In this document: one piece after another, positions 31,701 through 43,612 of the stretch
Numbering within the stretch: the stretch's first letter is position 1
How the letters are laid out: each line of letters starts with the position of its first letter
DNA from: Mesostigma viride
Lineage: Eukaryota > Streptophyta > Mesostigmatophyceae > Mesostigmatales > Mesostigmataceae
Assembly (NCBI GenBank): GCA_009746045.1
Contig: RPFO01000392.1
Span: 2,234,745-2,298,744 of the forward strand
Length of the DNA: 64,000 nucleotides
Direction: 5' to 3'
Notes under the pieces: model-generated
Told to the model about the DNA's origin: nothing
The model's input: only the letters and a program-made list of their open reading frames with translations
Database searches by the model: none
Program-made: the position numbers and the translations under genes

Positions 31701-34700
31701 TGGTACTATACCTTCGCTCCCACGCCCAGGCGGGGCTGGAAACGACAGCCGCGTACGAAGCAGAGGCCATGGCCGCGCAGGCGTGCGCCCTGAGGCCCTC
31801 ACAGCCCGACACACCTCAACTGGTATCACCCTTGTCAGCACCACCGCCACCACTGCCAGCACCTGACGGCCCCTCCCCCTACTGGGAGCGCTTCAACCGG
31901 CGGGTTAAAATAGGGCTGGCGGCTGCAGGGGGTGGGGTCCTGCTGGCCGTGACGGGGGGTAGGTGCTAGCCACCGGCTACCTCTATGCTTGTCACCACAG
32001 CTGTGCTCTGTGTTAGAATGCAGGGGAGAGATCGCAGCTATCCCTCAAACTGCTGGCATGCTGATCGGCCCAGCATGGCATGTGTGCTGGCGGCGGCGGG
32101 TGCCTGCGGTGGTCATGGCCGTGCGGCCTGCGGAGGCAACACGGTGCTCTACATGGCACGCATTCTGGTAGTGAGTCGCCATCAAGAGCAAGTGGCACAA
32201 TAAGGCGGGGGGGGTCTGCACACATGGGGGAATTTGGGGCTGGGACACCAGTGGAAAGGCGTAATGTGTTTCTTTGTAGATATCAGTTTCTGTTGAGGCA
32301 AAACGCTGCATGTTGGCCGTTCTAGCGTACGTGGGCATGACGCTACTCACGCGCGCGGATCCCGTCCAGGTGCAGACCATTGTTAGCTACCAGCTGCTGC
32401 ACAGGCTTGCTGGTTTGGAAGTAGAGTGATAATGCTTTGCTGCGAGGCTGTCTGGCTGTCAGGGGACTGCGGTATGACGGGGGGGGGACATACCCCCCCA
32501 TTTTCCTACTTGAGCGCACACACTGTTTTGCCGTCCAGCGCCGTCCGTCACCAGCCAAAGTGAAAAATGGCTGAGCATACACCTTTGCCAAATGGGTCCA
32601 TCGGGGCGAAACGGAGTGCACGTTGGACGTGTGACACGTGACATTTATACGCTAGGGAGGTAGTCGGCACAGTCAGGACTTGTAGCTGACGCCACCAAGA
32701 TAACTCCTAGTTTCGCTACGTGTCCTATAAATTATGACCGTATACCTACCGTAGTACGTATATGTTCATTAGTACGTCCTACGTCCACGAGTACCTCACT
32801 CCGGGATGTAAGCCAAAGCGCCGGACCAATACCTAGTCTCACGGTGAGCGCGAACCTTTCCTGAAAAACAGGCGCCGGTTGTATTTGCCGAGCGCACTCG
32901 GGTGCTATTTTCCTCGCGGCGTCCTCAAAAAGCCTTTTTAATTGTTCTGGCGCCGGGGCGATTTTGGAGCTCTCTTCACGTCTGTCAGAACCTCGTCGGA
33001 CCAAACTTGGAGTGGGCAGTTTTGCTGTGACGCCCCCCCCCCTCGGCATGTCTTTACAGCAGTGAGAGGAGAAGCAGCGATGAATCGTGACCTTGTGCTT
33101 GGAATCTGCCTATTTAATCAAAGACCTGTTCTATAACCAGGGTTTTCACATCGGCTGCTCACCACTCCCCTCTCCTCATCTACCATCTTCCTATGCCATA
33201 ACCCGAACCCTGCCGCGGTATGCTTTAATGCACTCTTGAGCATGCATCACAACCAACTACTCCATGCCATCCCCGTCCCTTGCCCCTCCTCCCTCCTCCC
33301 TCCTCCCTCCTCCCTCCTCCCTCCTCCCTCCTCCCTCCTCCCTCCTCCCCTCCCTCCTCCCTCCTCCCTCCTCCCTCCTCCCTCCTCCCTCCTCCCTCCT
33401 CCTCCTCCCTCCTCCCTCCTCCCTCCTCCCTCCTCCCTCCTCCCTCCTCCCTCCTCCTCCTCCCTCCTCCCTCCTCCCTCCTCCCTCCTCCTCCTCCCCC
33501 TCCTCCTCCCTCCTCCCTCCTCCCTCCTCCTCCTCCCTCCTCCCTCCTCCCTCCTCCCTCCTCCCTCCTCCCTCCTCCCTCCTCCCTCCTCCCTCCTCCC
33601 TCCTCCCTCCTCCCTCCTCCTCCTCCCTCCTCCCTCCTCCTCCTCCCTCCTCCCTCTCCCTCCTCCCTCCTCCCTCCTCCCTCCTCCCTCCTCCTCCTCC
33701 TCCTCCCTCCTCCCTCCTCCTCCCTCCTCCCTCCTCCCTCCTCCCTCCTCCCTCCTCCCTCCTCCCTCCTCCCTCTCCTCCTCCCTCCTCCCTCCTCCCT
33801 CCTCCCTCCTCCCTCCTCCCTCCTCCCTCCTCCCTCCTCCCTCCTCCCTCCTCCCTCCTCCCTCCTCCCTCCTCCCTCCTCCCTCCTCCCTCCTCCCTCC
33901 TCCCTCCTCCCTCCTCCTCCTCCCGCCTCCCGCCTCCCGCCTCCCGCCTCCCGCCTCCCGCCTCCCGCCTCCCGCCTCCCGCCTCCCGCCTCCCGCCTCC
34001 CGCCTCCCGCCTCCCGCCTCCCGCCTCCCTCCTCCCTCCCTCCTTCTTCCTCCATCCTCCCTTGGCCATCCCCCTTCCCCTCCGCGCCTCCTCGCAGGTC
34101 TCGCGGCGCCAGCGCTGGCAGCAGCAGTCGGCGCCATAGCGACGGCGACCGCCTCCACTGCCGCCGCAGCAGGCGCGGTGCTGGGACCCGTCTGCGTGCC
34201 GGCGGTGGCCATGGGAAGCGTCGCGGCCGCAGGGCTGGGCACTGCGGCGGCGGTGGCGGCGACACAAGGCGGTGCTGTTGTTATTGCGGGCGGCTTTGGT
34301 GGTGAGCGCGGATATGTCCGCTGTTGGTGGAAGAGGCGTCCCTAGTTTGCCTGCTGTTTTCGATATCGGGATGTTCCCTATCGAAGTGTTGTGGCAAGAC
34401 AACCTTACACCTAGCTCTGCGGTACAACATGAGGCTGCTTGTTATGCTGGACGGATATTTTTATCCGTGACGAGTCTACATTGCTGTGGGAGCCGGTGTG
34501 CACTACCCCCCTTGTCTGTTGCCGGTGCGCGCACCCCTCCTCTGCATTGCCGACAGGTGCTATCTCCCCCCTCCCCCCCCCCCCTCCCCCTTTCTTGGGG
34601 GCCTCGTGGCCACCGCATTCTCTCCCACAGTGGCAGGCGCACGGCTGACAGGCCTGAAAGTGGCCAAGCGCACGGGTGGCGTGAAGGAGTTTGAGTTTGT

Positions 34701-37700
34701 GCCGGTGGGCCCGAACCACGAGGGGGGTCTGGGCGTGACGCGCCTGGCAGTCACCGTGTGCATGTCAGGCTGGATCGTACAGCCAGAGGACTTCACGCGG
34801 CCGTGGGCGTGTGCAACGGAGGACGCGGAGACGTGAGTGGGGGGGATTAGAGGATGAGGGGTTTGGAGGAGGCGGATGAGAGCTGGGGGGGTGGGGGGTT
34901 GGGATGGGTGGGTGGGAGAGGGGGGTGGCATCGGGTACGTAGGGTATTCCCCTGTGTTGCAATCAGAGGAGGATTTTCTCGTCATCGATGTGCAGTTTTT
35001 GGTTAGGGCATGCGGTGTTCCAAGGGAATGCAACTTGGTGGCGCCCATTATTCGTTTTTGTGTCTTCCGTTTTCCATCTCTGCCCATGGCATGGGGTCTG
35101 ACAATAGCTTATCGTGTTGATTTCATCACGACTCTTGTTGAACTCTTGCAGCGTTTATTGGTCAAAGACTATGACCGAGCCATTATGCTCCGTCAAGTCC
35201 GATGTTTTTTGCAACGTCACCCACATCTGTTCGGTGCTGCCCCTTGGCACAAGCTCTACAAACAGGTCGTGGACCGGCTGGATCGCATAGTATCTCCGCA
35301 CATCTGAACCCTGTGATGCCAGATCTCCTTTGCGGCCGTTCCGAGCTTGGCACTGGATTCGTTGTCCACATCGTCGCGTCGCTGCCGCAACACGATGTTT
35401 TCTGGCATCCGCGGGCTTTTGGTTCCCGCCGCACATTTGAAAGTGCTGTCCTCCGGCTTTTTGCCTTTGCACCGTGTGCAGTTCTTGGACGTTTGGAATC
35501 ATGGCATGGCTAACGTGATGACTGACTAGCTAGACCTTTTCAGTGGTTTTCCATTTGCGGGTATTTCCTCGTAAATGGTGGGAGAGCGATCGCAGCAATG
35601 GTGCTCACCACTAGACACTCCCGGCCAGTTAGGCTAGAAACACACGCCCTGATCAAGCATGCTGTTTCCGGCCCCACCGTCTAGGTCATCTAGTCGCTCC
35701 ACACGTAAGCCAGCCATAATTTCAATGCACAAGGATACACATTTCCATCACCATTCATCTTCATCATCCTGAACGACTCGAAAACGCGGAAAAGATAACG
35801 GCAGGCTCGAGCTACCATGGTCCGGATTCTCCCGATTTCTGGCCTGCGCTGGTTGTCTCTTTGATAGCCCTTGGCCCTCATCCCTGCATGGGTGGTGCGT
35901 GGCCATCGGACTGCACTCTCCGTCTTTCCTCCCTGCCCCTTGCAGCCATGCCGTGGTGTGGGAGTCGGCAATTCTGCTGGAGCTAGGGAGGGCCATTACC
36001 GACTTCTTGAAAAACGGTGCGCATATTATATTGCCGTGTGTGTGTTCAATGTCGCGGTGCTGGTGCTGACCTGTGTGGTCGCCATGCATCGGTGCGACGG
36101 GTTGTTATCTGTTGAGCCCGCGATGGCATCCTCAGGTTTTTGCCATGGTGGCCCCCTTCCATGGGCCCCCCAGCCCTAATGGTTCCCGTTCCTCGTCCTC
36201 TTGCCTGATGCGCCACATGTCTGCGTGCCACCCGCTCAACTTCAAGTATCGAGTTTCAGATCAAATACTTTGTTCCGATCTGCTCCAGACCGCGCCATGC
36301 ATCTGTTGGGTGTCTGATGTGGGTTCATGCGCTTATGGTTCATGCGCTGGGTGCTTGCGTCGGGCGCTTGCGTCGGGTGCTTGCGTCGGGTGCTTGCGTC
36401 GGGTGCTTGCGTCGGGTGCTTGCGTCGGGTGCTTGCGTCGGGTGCTTGCGCCGCGTGTCTGCGTCGGGCGCTTGTGTTGGTGCTTGCGTCGGGCGCTTGT
36501 GTTGGTGCTTGCGTCGTTGCGTGCGGGTCGCAGGCATCGTGACGAGCGCGGTCAAGGAGATGGCGATGCGCACCATCCTCCAGGGGCTGCTCATGGCCCT
36601 CTCCTTTGCCAGCGCCATCGTGGCGGCCGCGCAGCTCATCGACAACCCGTGGTCGCTCGGGATGGATCGGTGAGCAGCGCGCACACACACGGTGGTGGGT
36701 GTTGCGGGAGGGCGTTGGTAGGCTGTTCGGCCGATGTTTGGCAGATTATGAGTAGCCTACGGTTAGGCAGACCGTAGGCAGCTGTTAGGCAGATGATACC
36801 CCCATCTGCGGTTGCCTGATGTCATTGGGAATGACACGCAGGGGAAACCCCAACCCCCTTACCACGGCGCTTGCACGAGAGCGACGCCTGGGTCCTTGAG
36901 GTGCAGGAACACCTATCAGCACCCTAGGATGTCTGCACCACAGGGGTCCCTGCGCGCACCAGGCTCCGTAGGACACTCCTGAATAGTTTGCCATCGAATA
37001 GAAATGCGCAGGACACTCCTGAATAGTTTGCCATCGAATAGAAATGCGCAGGACACTCCTGAATAGTTTGCCATCGAATAGAAATGCGCAGGACACTCCT
37101 GAATAGTTTGCCATCGAATAGAAATGCGCAGGACACTCCTGAATAGTTTGCCATCGAATAGAAATGCGCAGGACACTCCTGAATAGTTTGCCATCGAATA
37201 GAAATGCGCAGGACACTCCTGAATAGTTTGCCATCGAATAGAAATGCGCAGGACACTCCTGAATAATTTGCCATCGAATAGAAATGCGCAGGACACTCCT
37301 GAATAATTTGCCATCGAATAGAAATGCGCAGGACACTCCTGAATAGTTTGCCATCGAATAGAAATGCGCAGGACACTCCTGAATAGTTTGCCATCGAATA
37401 GAAATGCGCAGGACACTCCTGAATAGTTTGCCATCGAATAGAAATGCGCAGGACACTCCTGAATAGCTTGCCATCGAATAGAAATGCGCAGGACACTCCT
37501 GAATAGTTTGCCATCGAATAGAAATGCGCAGGACACTCCTGAATAGTTTGCCATCGAATAGAAATGCGCAGGACACTCCTGAATAGTTTGCCATCGAATA
37601 GAAATGCGCAGGACACTCCTGAATAGTTTGCCATCGAATAGAAATGCGCAGGACACTCCTGAATAATTTGCCATCGAATAGAAATGCGCAGGACACTCCT

Positions 37701-40700
37701 GAATAGTTTGCCATCGAATAGAAATGCGCAGGACACTCCTGAATAATTTGCCATCGAATAGAAATGCGCAGGACACTCCTGAATAGTTTGCCATCGAATA
37801 GAAATGCGCAGGACACTCCTGAATAATTTGCCATCGAATAGAAATGCGCAGGACACTCCTGAATAGTTTGCCATCGAATAGAAATGCGCAGGACACTCCT
37901 GAATAATTTGCCATCGAATAGAAATGCGCAGGACACTCCTGAATAGTTTGCCATCGAATAGAAATGCGCAGGACACTCCTGAATAATTTGCCATCGAATA
38001 GAAATGCGCAGGACACTCCTGAATAATTTGCCATCGAATAGAAATGCGTAATCTGTTGGCCTTGCGGCTAGACGTGCTGATGAACGTGTACACAGCCAGA
38101 TGCGCGGCGCATGCAATGGTTGCCAATTTTCCTAACCGAAACCTGTTTGTTTCTGTGTGCCTTGGGCACATGTACATGCCCTGTCTGGCGGTTGCTCGGC
38201 ACCTGCCAGGGCGGTCAAGGCGGGCAGGGTGCTTGCTGACCTCATCAGTGCGCGCGTGCACGGGAGAAGGTATGGCCAACGGGCATCGCGTCCGAAGACG
38301 CGAAAGCCATGGCATACGAGCATGTGGTGTAGAGAAGCATAGAGGATGGACTGAGGGTGCTCGCATGAGCAGAGTGTTGCAAGGGCCGTGGGCAGCGCCT
38401 CCATGGACCGGTGCTATCTGCATATGGTGCTATCTGCATATGGTGCTATCTGCATATGGTGCTATCTGCATATGGTGCTATCTGCATATGGTGCTATCTG
38501 CATATGGTGCTATCTGCATATGGTGCTATCTGCATATGGTGCTATCTGCATATGGTGCTATCTGCATATGGTGCTATCTGCATATGGTGCTATCTGCATA
38601 TGGTGCTATCTGCATATGGTGCTATCTGCATATGGTGCTATCTGCATATGGTGCTATCTGCATATGGTGCTATCTGCATATGGTGCTATCTGCATATGGT
38701 GCTATCTGCATATGGTGCTATCTGCATATGGTGCTATCTGCATATGGTGCTATCTGCATATGGTGCTATCTGCATATGGTGCTATCTGCATATGGTGCTA
38801 TCTGCATATGGTGCTATCGGCATATGGTGCTATCTGCATATGGTGCTATCTGCATATGGTGCTATCTGCATATGGTGCTATCTGCATATGGTGCTATCTG
38901 CATATGGTGCTATCTGCATATGGTGCTATCTGCATATGGTGCTATCTGCATATGGTGCTATCTGCATATGGTGCTATCTGCATATGGTGCTATCTGCATA
39001 TGGTGCTATCTGCATATGGTGCTATCTGCATATGGTGCTATCTGCATATGGTGCTATCTGCATATGGTGCTATCTGCATATGGTGCTATCGGCATATGGT
39101 GCTATCGGCATATGGTGCTATCTGCATATGGTGCTATCTGCATATGGTGCTATCTGCATATGGTTCTATCGGCACCATAAACCTGTTGCATGTGGAGTTG
39201 TCTGGAAGAGGTGTGTTGAACGCATCATCGCATGCCGGCGTCTGCGGGTCACGTCGTATGGTATTTGGAATCATGCACTGCGCTTGCGTGTGGTGGCTGC
39301 ATTAAATGCCACCTCGTTGAGTCTTACATTGATATGGAACCACCTGGTTTGCTCGCCATCGGGGGTCCTTGCTCTCTTCTGCTTTCCGAAGGAAACCGTT
39401 TCATGCAGCTGCTGGTGCTCATGCCTGTTACCGCGGTTCCAAGGGCATCTTTCCTCGCCTCTCTCTGCCTGGCCGTAACGGGATGCGACCTGTCCATCGT
39501 GGCCCACCCCCATGGCATGTCCATTCTCCCTACCTTCACCTGCTGTTGGACCGTGCCCATTATCCCCGCAGGCCGATCACGCTGTTGGGGTACTCGCTGG
39601 GTGCCAAGGCCATCTTCCACTGCCTGGAGGAGTTGGCGGCGAGGGGGGACCTGGGTGAGTGGGGCAGCGGGTGTGCATGAATGGCAGCGTGTGCCCGCAC
39701 ATATGGCAGTGTGTGTGCACGGTGGGCAACCAGGAGCACTAGCCTTGCCTTGCACATACACACAGCATCTGCTCTGCCCTGCCACAAAGGAGGAGCATGG
39801 CTGGCATATGTGTGCGTGCGCACACATGTGCACGTTCGCTGCCACCAGCGAACCTGTTACCTGGCGCTGTGTGGATGAGGATGAGGTGCCTTTGTGCAGC
39901 CTCAGGTTGCTCTGTGCATTAGCAACCATAGCAATACTTTTTCCGTTATCCGCTGGATGGTTACGAGTGCTACGATTAGCATCTGTGCTGGTTGCTGTCC
40001 ACATGGCACTTCTCCTTCCCTCGTCCATGGTCGTCATCCTTATGCTTCCCCGCGCGCCGCCCTTGTGCGCTGACTGCGCTCTTGTTGCCCACTGACACGC
40101 CGGTTCTCAACGGCCTCTGTTTTGCCCGTTTGCACCCCTGTTTTGCACCTTTGCCGCATGCATCCTTCCCCCCCGTGCTTTGTTGCAGGTGCGGTGGAAA
40201 CTGTCGCTCTGTTTGCAGCGCCCGTCCCCGCCGACGTAAAGCGATGGGCATCCGTGCGCACGGTGGGCAGGCCTTTCTTCTCACCAACTCCTTCCCTTGT
40301 CGCTGCCATCATGTCACCGCAATCGTCGTGTTGCAAGAAGGTGGTTGCAAGTGTGTCGCTGCGAGCATGTCACGCTGTGTTGATGATGGTGGCAGCAGCA
40401 GCGAGCTTGAGTCGGCCCACGTGGCAGTGCTGACGGCTGCGTGATGGGTGTGCGCTCACGGCTTGCGTGCTTGCTTGCCATACTTGCGTCGCTGCGCGTG
40501 GCCCATGTAACCAGCCTGCTTCCTGCGTGTCTTTTGGCTGCCCTTTGCAGTGACCATGTCTTTTTTTGTTAGGCCACCTGCAGGCCACATATATTTGGAC
40601 TTGAAGCATATTTTTCCTGGCCTGTGGCGACTCCCCCCTTGTGGCGTTTGACCCATTTGTGACCGGGTCCACCTGCGCCCTAGCAGGTTTCTCCTTATCG

Positions 40701-42354
40701 CATCCTGTCATCTCTACCCATGGCGTAGTCATGCGCTCCCCCCTGCATGCATGCAGGCGTCCGGTGCTGGTGGTGACCCGCTCAGCCATCGGGTTGCATG
40801 GCCAGGTCTCTTTACTGCAGCAGGCCACGAAGATGGCATGGACGTGGCAGCCCTGTACCCCTCTTATGCTGATCCATGTCGGTCCCTTTGTCCCCCCTTG
40901 GCCCCCTTGTTCCATGAACCCCCCCCCCCCGCAGGCGGTCGCAGGGCGGCTGCTCAACGTATTCTCGTCGAATGACCTGCTGCTGGCCATCATGTTCCGC
41001 GCACAGTGCGTGTCAAGAACGGGGTTGACTTCTATTATCGCTAGCACTTGTGTTGTCGTGATATAGTCGCATAAATGTTTCGCATACATAACTACCATCA
41101 TCACGGCACCAGTGCGGGCATGATGGCCATCGTGCTCCGCGTACAGCGTGTGCCAGTCGACAGTTACGTTACCGCGTAATTTATTGTTAATGGATACGTA
41201 GGGATCTGCTGGCCATCTCGTTGCGTGTGCAGTACGCGCTGTTCACTAGCCATGCGCCCGTAGCATGCTAGTCATGACAGCAGACGTGGGTGGAGTGACG
41301 CTAGCTCCCTTTGACTTGCGTGCTTGTGTCAGGGTGTTGGGGAGGGTTGCAGCACCGGCGATTGGGCGGCCAGCCGGATAAAATCAGTGCGCATGTGTGT
41401 CCCCGTCTTCGCACAAGTCCGCAGGCCTCGCTGCCCTTCCGCCATTGGCTGGATGGTTGTCTTCTGATGACGGCGCTGGTACCCTGTACAACGTTTCCCT
41501 CCTTGCCAGGACAGCGACGTGCAGGGTGCCCACCTCCCCCACAGATTGCATCATTTCCTCACAGCCTTTCATGGCGTCTCTCCACCACGCTGCCTATTTC
41601 TCCCTATTGCATGTGTGCCGTCGGTTATACCCATCCCAACCACACGTGCAGGCTTGCCACACTCAAGCTAGCGGGGCTGACAGGTGTCAACGTTCCATAC
41701 GTAGAAAATGTACGCAAAACATGGGTTGTATGCAGTCCATTTCCTGGCAGTGTGGCATTCTTTTTGTGGCTGCACATGCTTCCACGACACGGCCATCTTC
41801 ATGGATGATGGTACCCCACACAAGGTTCTTCGGGTCAGGGTGTTTGAAATGGTTGGCTGATGGCCACACGAATCGCTTGGGACCTGGCTGTGTGCCCCCA
41901 AGGTATGAGTCAGAGTTGTGTGCACCAAGTGTTGGTCTTGATATCTTGCTGTGGCACCCACCACGTGGAATAGATGTGGCAGGGAGGGTATCTTTGCCTA
42001 CGCATGCATCTGCCAGGTTGATGCCTGTTATATGTGTCATGGGCATGGGCTCTAGCAAGCCCAGTTTCGTAGCTGTGGCACTAGCTGCTTGGCCGTGTAG
42101 CAAGTGTAGGAACCCACAATGTAATGTTAGTAGGCCTGTTATGCTCTTGTTGCCCATGCGCCGGCATTTGCCATGTATCATGCATGGGTCGTATCAGTGA
42201 GACAAGAAGATCATTATACAGGATTGTAGTATATCGATCAATGCCATGCACGTGCCTTCACTACACCCACGCATCTGTTGAGGTTTCTGTTGCCAGATTG
42301 CAAACAGCCATAACCACTCTCTTGCAGGAAGTGTCCAAGGGGCGCTTGTCATAA
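28774..42354 (+). CDS. TMCO4: TMCO4/DUF726-family alpha/beta-hydrolase membrane protein
   Basis: The family (human TMCO4, yeast Mil1, plant DUF726) consists of membrane-associated hydrolase-fold proteins; the substrate is not established here. Exons joining in phase: 28774-29040, 29370-30917, 31730-31958, 34098-34301, 34631-34832, 35946-36016, 36534-36669, 38210-38269, 39572-39654, 40189-40262, 40935-41005, 41652-41709, and a tentative last exon 42328-42354; about 1009 residues. Landmarks: [16 protein letters not shown] near the start; a long Ser/Pro-rich insert in exon 2 ending [18 protein letters not shown]; an Ala/Gly-rich hydrophobic segment in exon 4; [13 protein letters not shown] and [19 protein letters not shown]; nucleophile motif [10 protein letters not shown] with Ser914; [35 protein letters not shown]. 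An in-frame ATG at 28696 is an alternative start. The final eight residues are weakly supported. Confidence 0.88.
31321..31372. repeat. 21-bp tandem repeat, 2-3 copies
   Basis: CCACATTGGTTGCGGACACC is repeated in the intron after TMCO4-like exon 2, the last copy partial. Confidence 0.85.
33281..34064 (+). repeat. About 780-bp pure pyrimidine tract, (CCTCCCT)n then (CCTCCCG)n
   Basis: The plus strand is almost only C and T from 33281 to about 33920, mainly 7-bp CCTCCCT units broken by CCTCCT units. It then becomes CCTCCCG units to about 34027. It ends about 35 bp before the 3' splice site of TMCO4-like exon 4 (34097/34098), so it acts as an exaggerated polypyrimidine tract. Open readings through it on either strand are artefacts of 7-bp phasing. 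Confidence 0.97.
35109..35865 (+). mobile_element. Interspersed repeat D, copy 2 (uninterrupted)
   Basis: It lies in the intron between TMCO4-like exons 5 and 6. It matches the split copy at 16.6-23.3 kb along its length, and its last about 230 bp match 50167-50399. The plus strand reads [17 protein letters not shown], then [20 protein letters not shown]. The helix spacing and the HPHLFG ending resemble a Sin3 paired amphipathic helix repeat, though this is only a pattern resemblance. Confidence 0.75.
36339..36512. repeat. 13-bp tandem repeat, about 12 copies
   Basis: TTGCGTCGGGTGC units with variants lie immediately upstream of the acceptor of TMCO4-like exon 7 (36534). Confidence 0.93.
36969..38048. 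repeat. 40-bp tandem repeat, 27 copies
   Basis: The unit begins GGACACTCCTGAATAGTTTG and ends CCATCGAATAGAAATGCGCA. It is repeated 27 times with only single-base variants (GTTTG/ATTTG/GCTTG). It lies in the intron between TMCO4-like exons 7 and 8. Long open readings on the minus strand arise because 40 is not a multiple of three and no stop occurs in those frames. Confidence 0.98.
38410..39176. repeat. 16-bp tandem repeat, about 48 copies
   Basis: The unit TGCTATCTGCATATGG is nearly perfect throughout, with a few TATCGG variants at 38816 and near the right end. It lies in the intron between TMCO4-like exons 8 and 9. Confidence 0.98.
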
Positions 42355-42672
42355 TATCTCAACTTTTCATAGAGAAAGCGGTACATACTGTGGGGATCTG
42401 GCTTGCAGTCTTGCACTTGGTACCAACTATGCTTCAGCTTATCTGCTTTACAGCCACCTCTCGCTATGCGCGAGTCTAAGCTATAATATGGCATCAGCGT
42501 TACCTTCCCTAAAGCTGGCCAACTTGTGGTTTTACTTGTGATCCCTGGTTTGGCCTGCTTGCAGATTAATGTCACAGAAAGGGTCAAAGGTCACACAAGC
42601 TATGCCTCGGAAATACCTGCCATTCTCATGGAGATGGGTCTGGCTCCATCTCGATAGCATAGACCGGTAGGA
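42355..42672. other. Downstream flank of the TMCO4-like gene
   Basis: A minus-strand open stretch here contains [20 protein letters not shown], which looks protein-like but has no confident splice partners. It overlaps the tentative last TMCO4-like exon, so I do not call a gene. Confidence 0.35.
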
Positions 42673-42877
42673 TGGATAGACCATCCACCCACCCATCCAT
42701 CCATCCATCCATCCATCCACCCACCCACCCACCCACCCACCCACCCACCCACCCACCCACCCACCCACCCACCCACCCACCCACCCACCCACCCACCCAC
42801 CCACCCACCCACCCACCCACCCACCCACCCACCCGCCCACCCACCCGCCCACCCACCCACCCACCCACCCGCCCACA

Positions 42878-42938
<61 letters not shown>

Positions 42939-42985
42939 CCACCATCCACCCACCTACCCACCCACCCACCCACCCACTGCATAGT
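42673..42985. repeat. Compound microsatellite (CCAT)n-(CCCA)n-(AC)n-(CCCA)n
   Basis: Four adjoining simple repeats: CCAT/CCAC units from 42685, CCCA and CCCG units to about 42875, an AC run of about 28 units, then more CCCA units. Strongly open reading frames here are not genes. Confidence 0.97.
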
Positions 42986-42989
42986 CCTG

Positions 42990-43127
42990 AAGGAAGGAAG
43001 GAAGGAAGGAAGGAAGGAAGGAAGGAAGGAAGGAAGGAAGGAAGGAAGGAAGGAAGGAAGGAAGGAAGGAAGGAAGGAAGGAAGGAAGGAAGGAAGGAAG
43101 GAAGGAAGGAAGGAAGGAAGGAAGGAA
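42990..43127. repeat. (GAAG)n microsatellite
   Basis: About 34 perfect GAAG tetranucleotides follow 5 bp after the CCCA array, separated by the short sequence CTGCATAGTCCT. Confidence 0.98.
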
Positions 43128-43590
43128 ACTTGTAAGAACTTGCATGTCAAGCGCATAGGCATGCCACGGAGGCGTCTTGGGGAGACGTCTCACTATGTAC
43201 ATCTCAATTGGGGAATTCAGTGCTCCGTGGTCTCCCAACCGGGACACAAGACTAATTTATTACTTAATGCCACCGAGAATTATATCAGTGCTTGAGCACT
43301 TATCTCGTTATAGAAAAAAGTTTCACAAATGGCAAACAGACAAATATCGTCTGCAGGTCATGACATACTAGTGTACACACGCCAGCCTGCCTGTCGCCTG
43401 TGCGCGATGTTTTTGTTAAAATCCTACCAATGTATTCAGGCAATAGGCATGACTGTGCTTTCTTCCTTTTTGCACACTGCCGCCTCCAAGTTTCTAAAAA
43501 GCACGAGCCACTTCTTTAGGAGACAGGACCGGTAGCATTGCATGCACCGATCCATCCATCCATCGGGGTTAATTAATGTTTCGTGACTCC
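43128..43590. other. Intergenic, no gene seen
   Basis: There is no recognisable coding or repeat content except a CCAT run at 43550-43562. It ends where a type-B retroelement terminal sequence begins. Confidence 0.5.
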
Positions 43591-43612
43591 CCAACGGGAG
43601 CACGAGTTAACT
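43588..43612 (+). mobile_element. Isolated type-B retroelement terminal hairpin
   Basis: Only the end of a type-B element is present: GACTCCCCAACGGGAGCAC, which folds with a CAAC loop, followed by an AACTAATTAGG tail. TTAATTAATG precedes it, as in the reiterated tail at 22.38 kb. Confidence 0.6.

Noticed and set aside
33247..34265. Long proteins rich in Gly-Arg-Glu or Ser-Leu-Pro
   Set aside because: They are frame readings of the 7-bp pyrimidine/purine repeat; the same tract is open in most frames and on both strands.
36785..38423. Long minus-strand proteins made of a 40-residue repeat
   Set aside because: Produced by the 40-bp tandem repeat inside an intron whose flanking exons splice across it.
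38044..39478. Long plus-strand proteins of repeated [16 protein letters not shown]
   Set aside because: Produced by the 16-bp tandem repeat; no conserved domain, and the true 60-bp exon 8 lies at 38210-38269 in another frame.
42532..43295. Gly-Trp-Val, Thr-His-Pro or Ser-Phe-Leu-Pro proteins
   Set aside because: Microsatellite translations, open on both strands.
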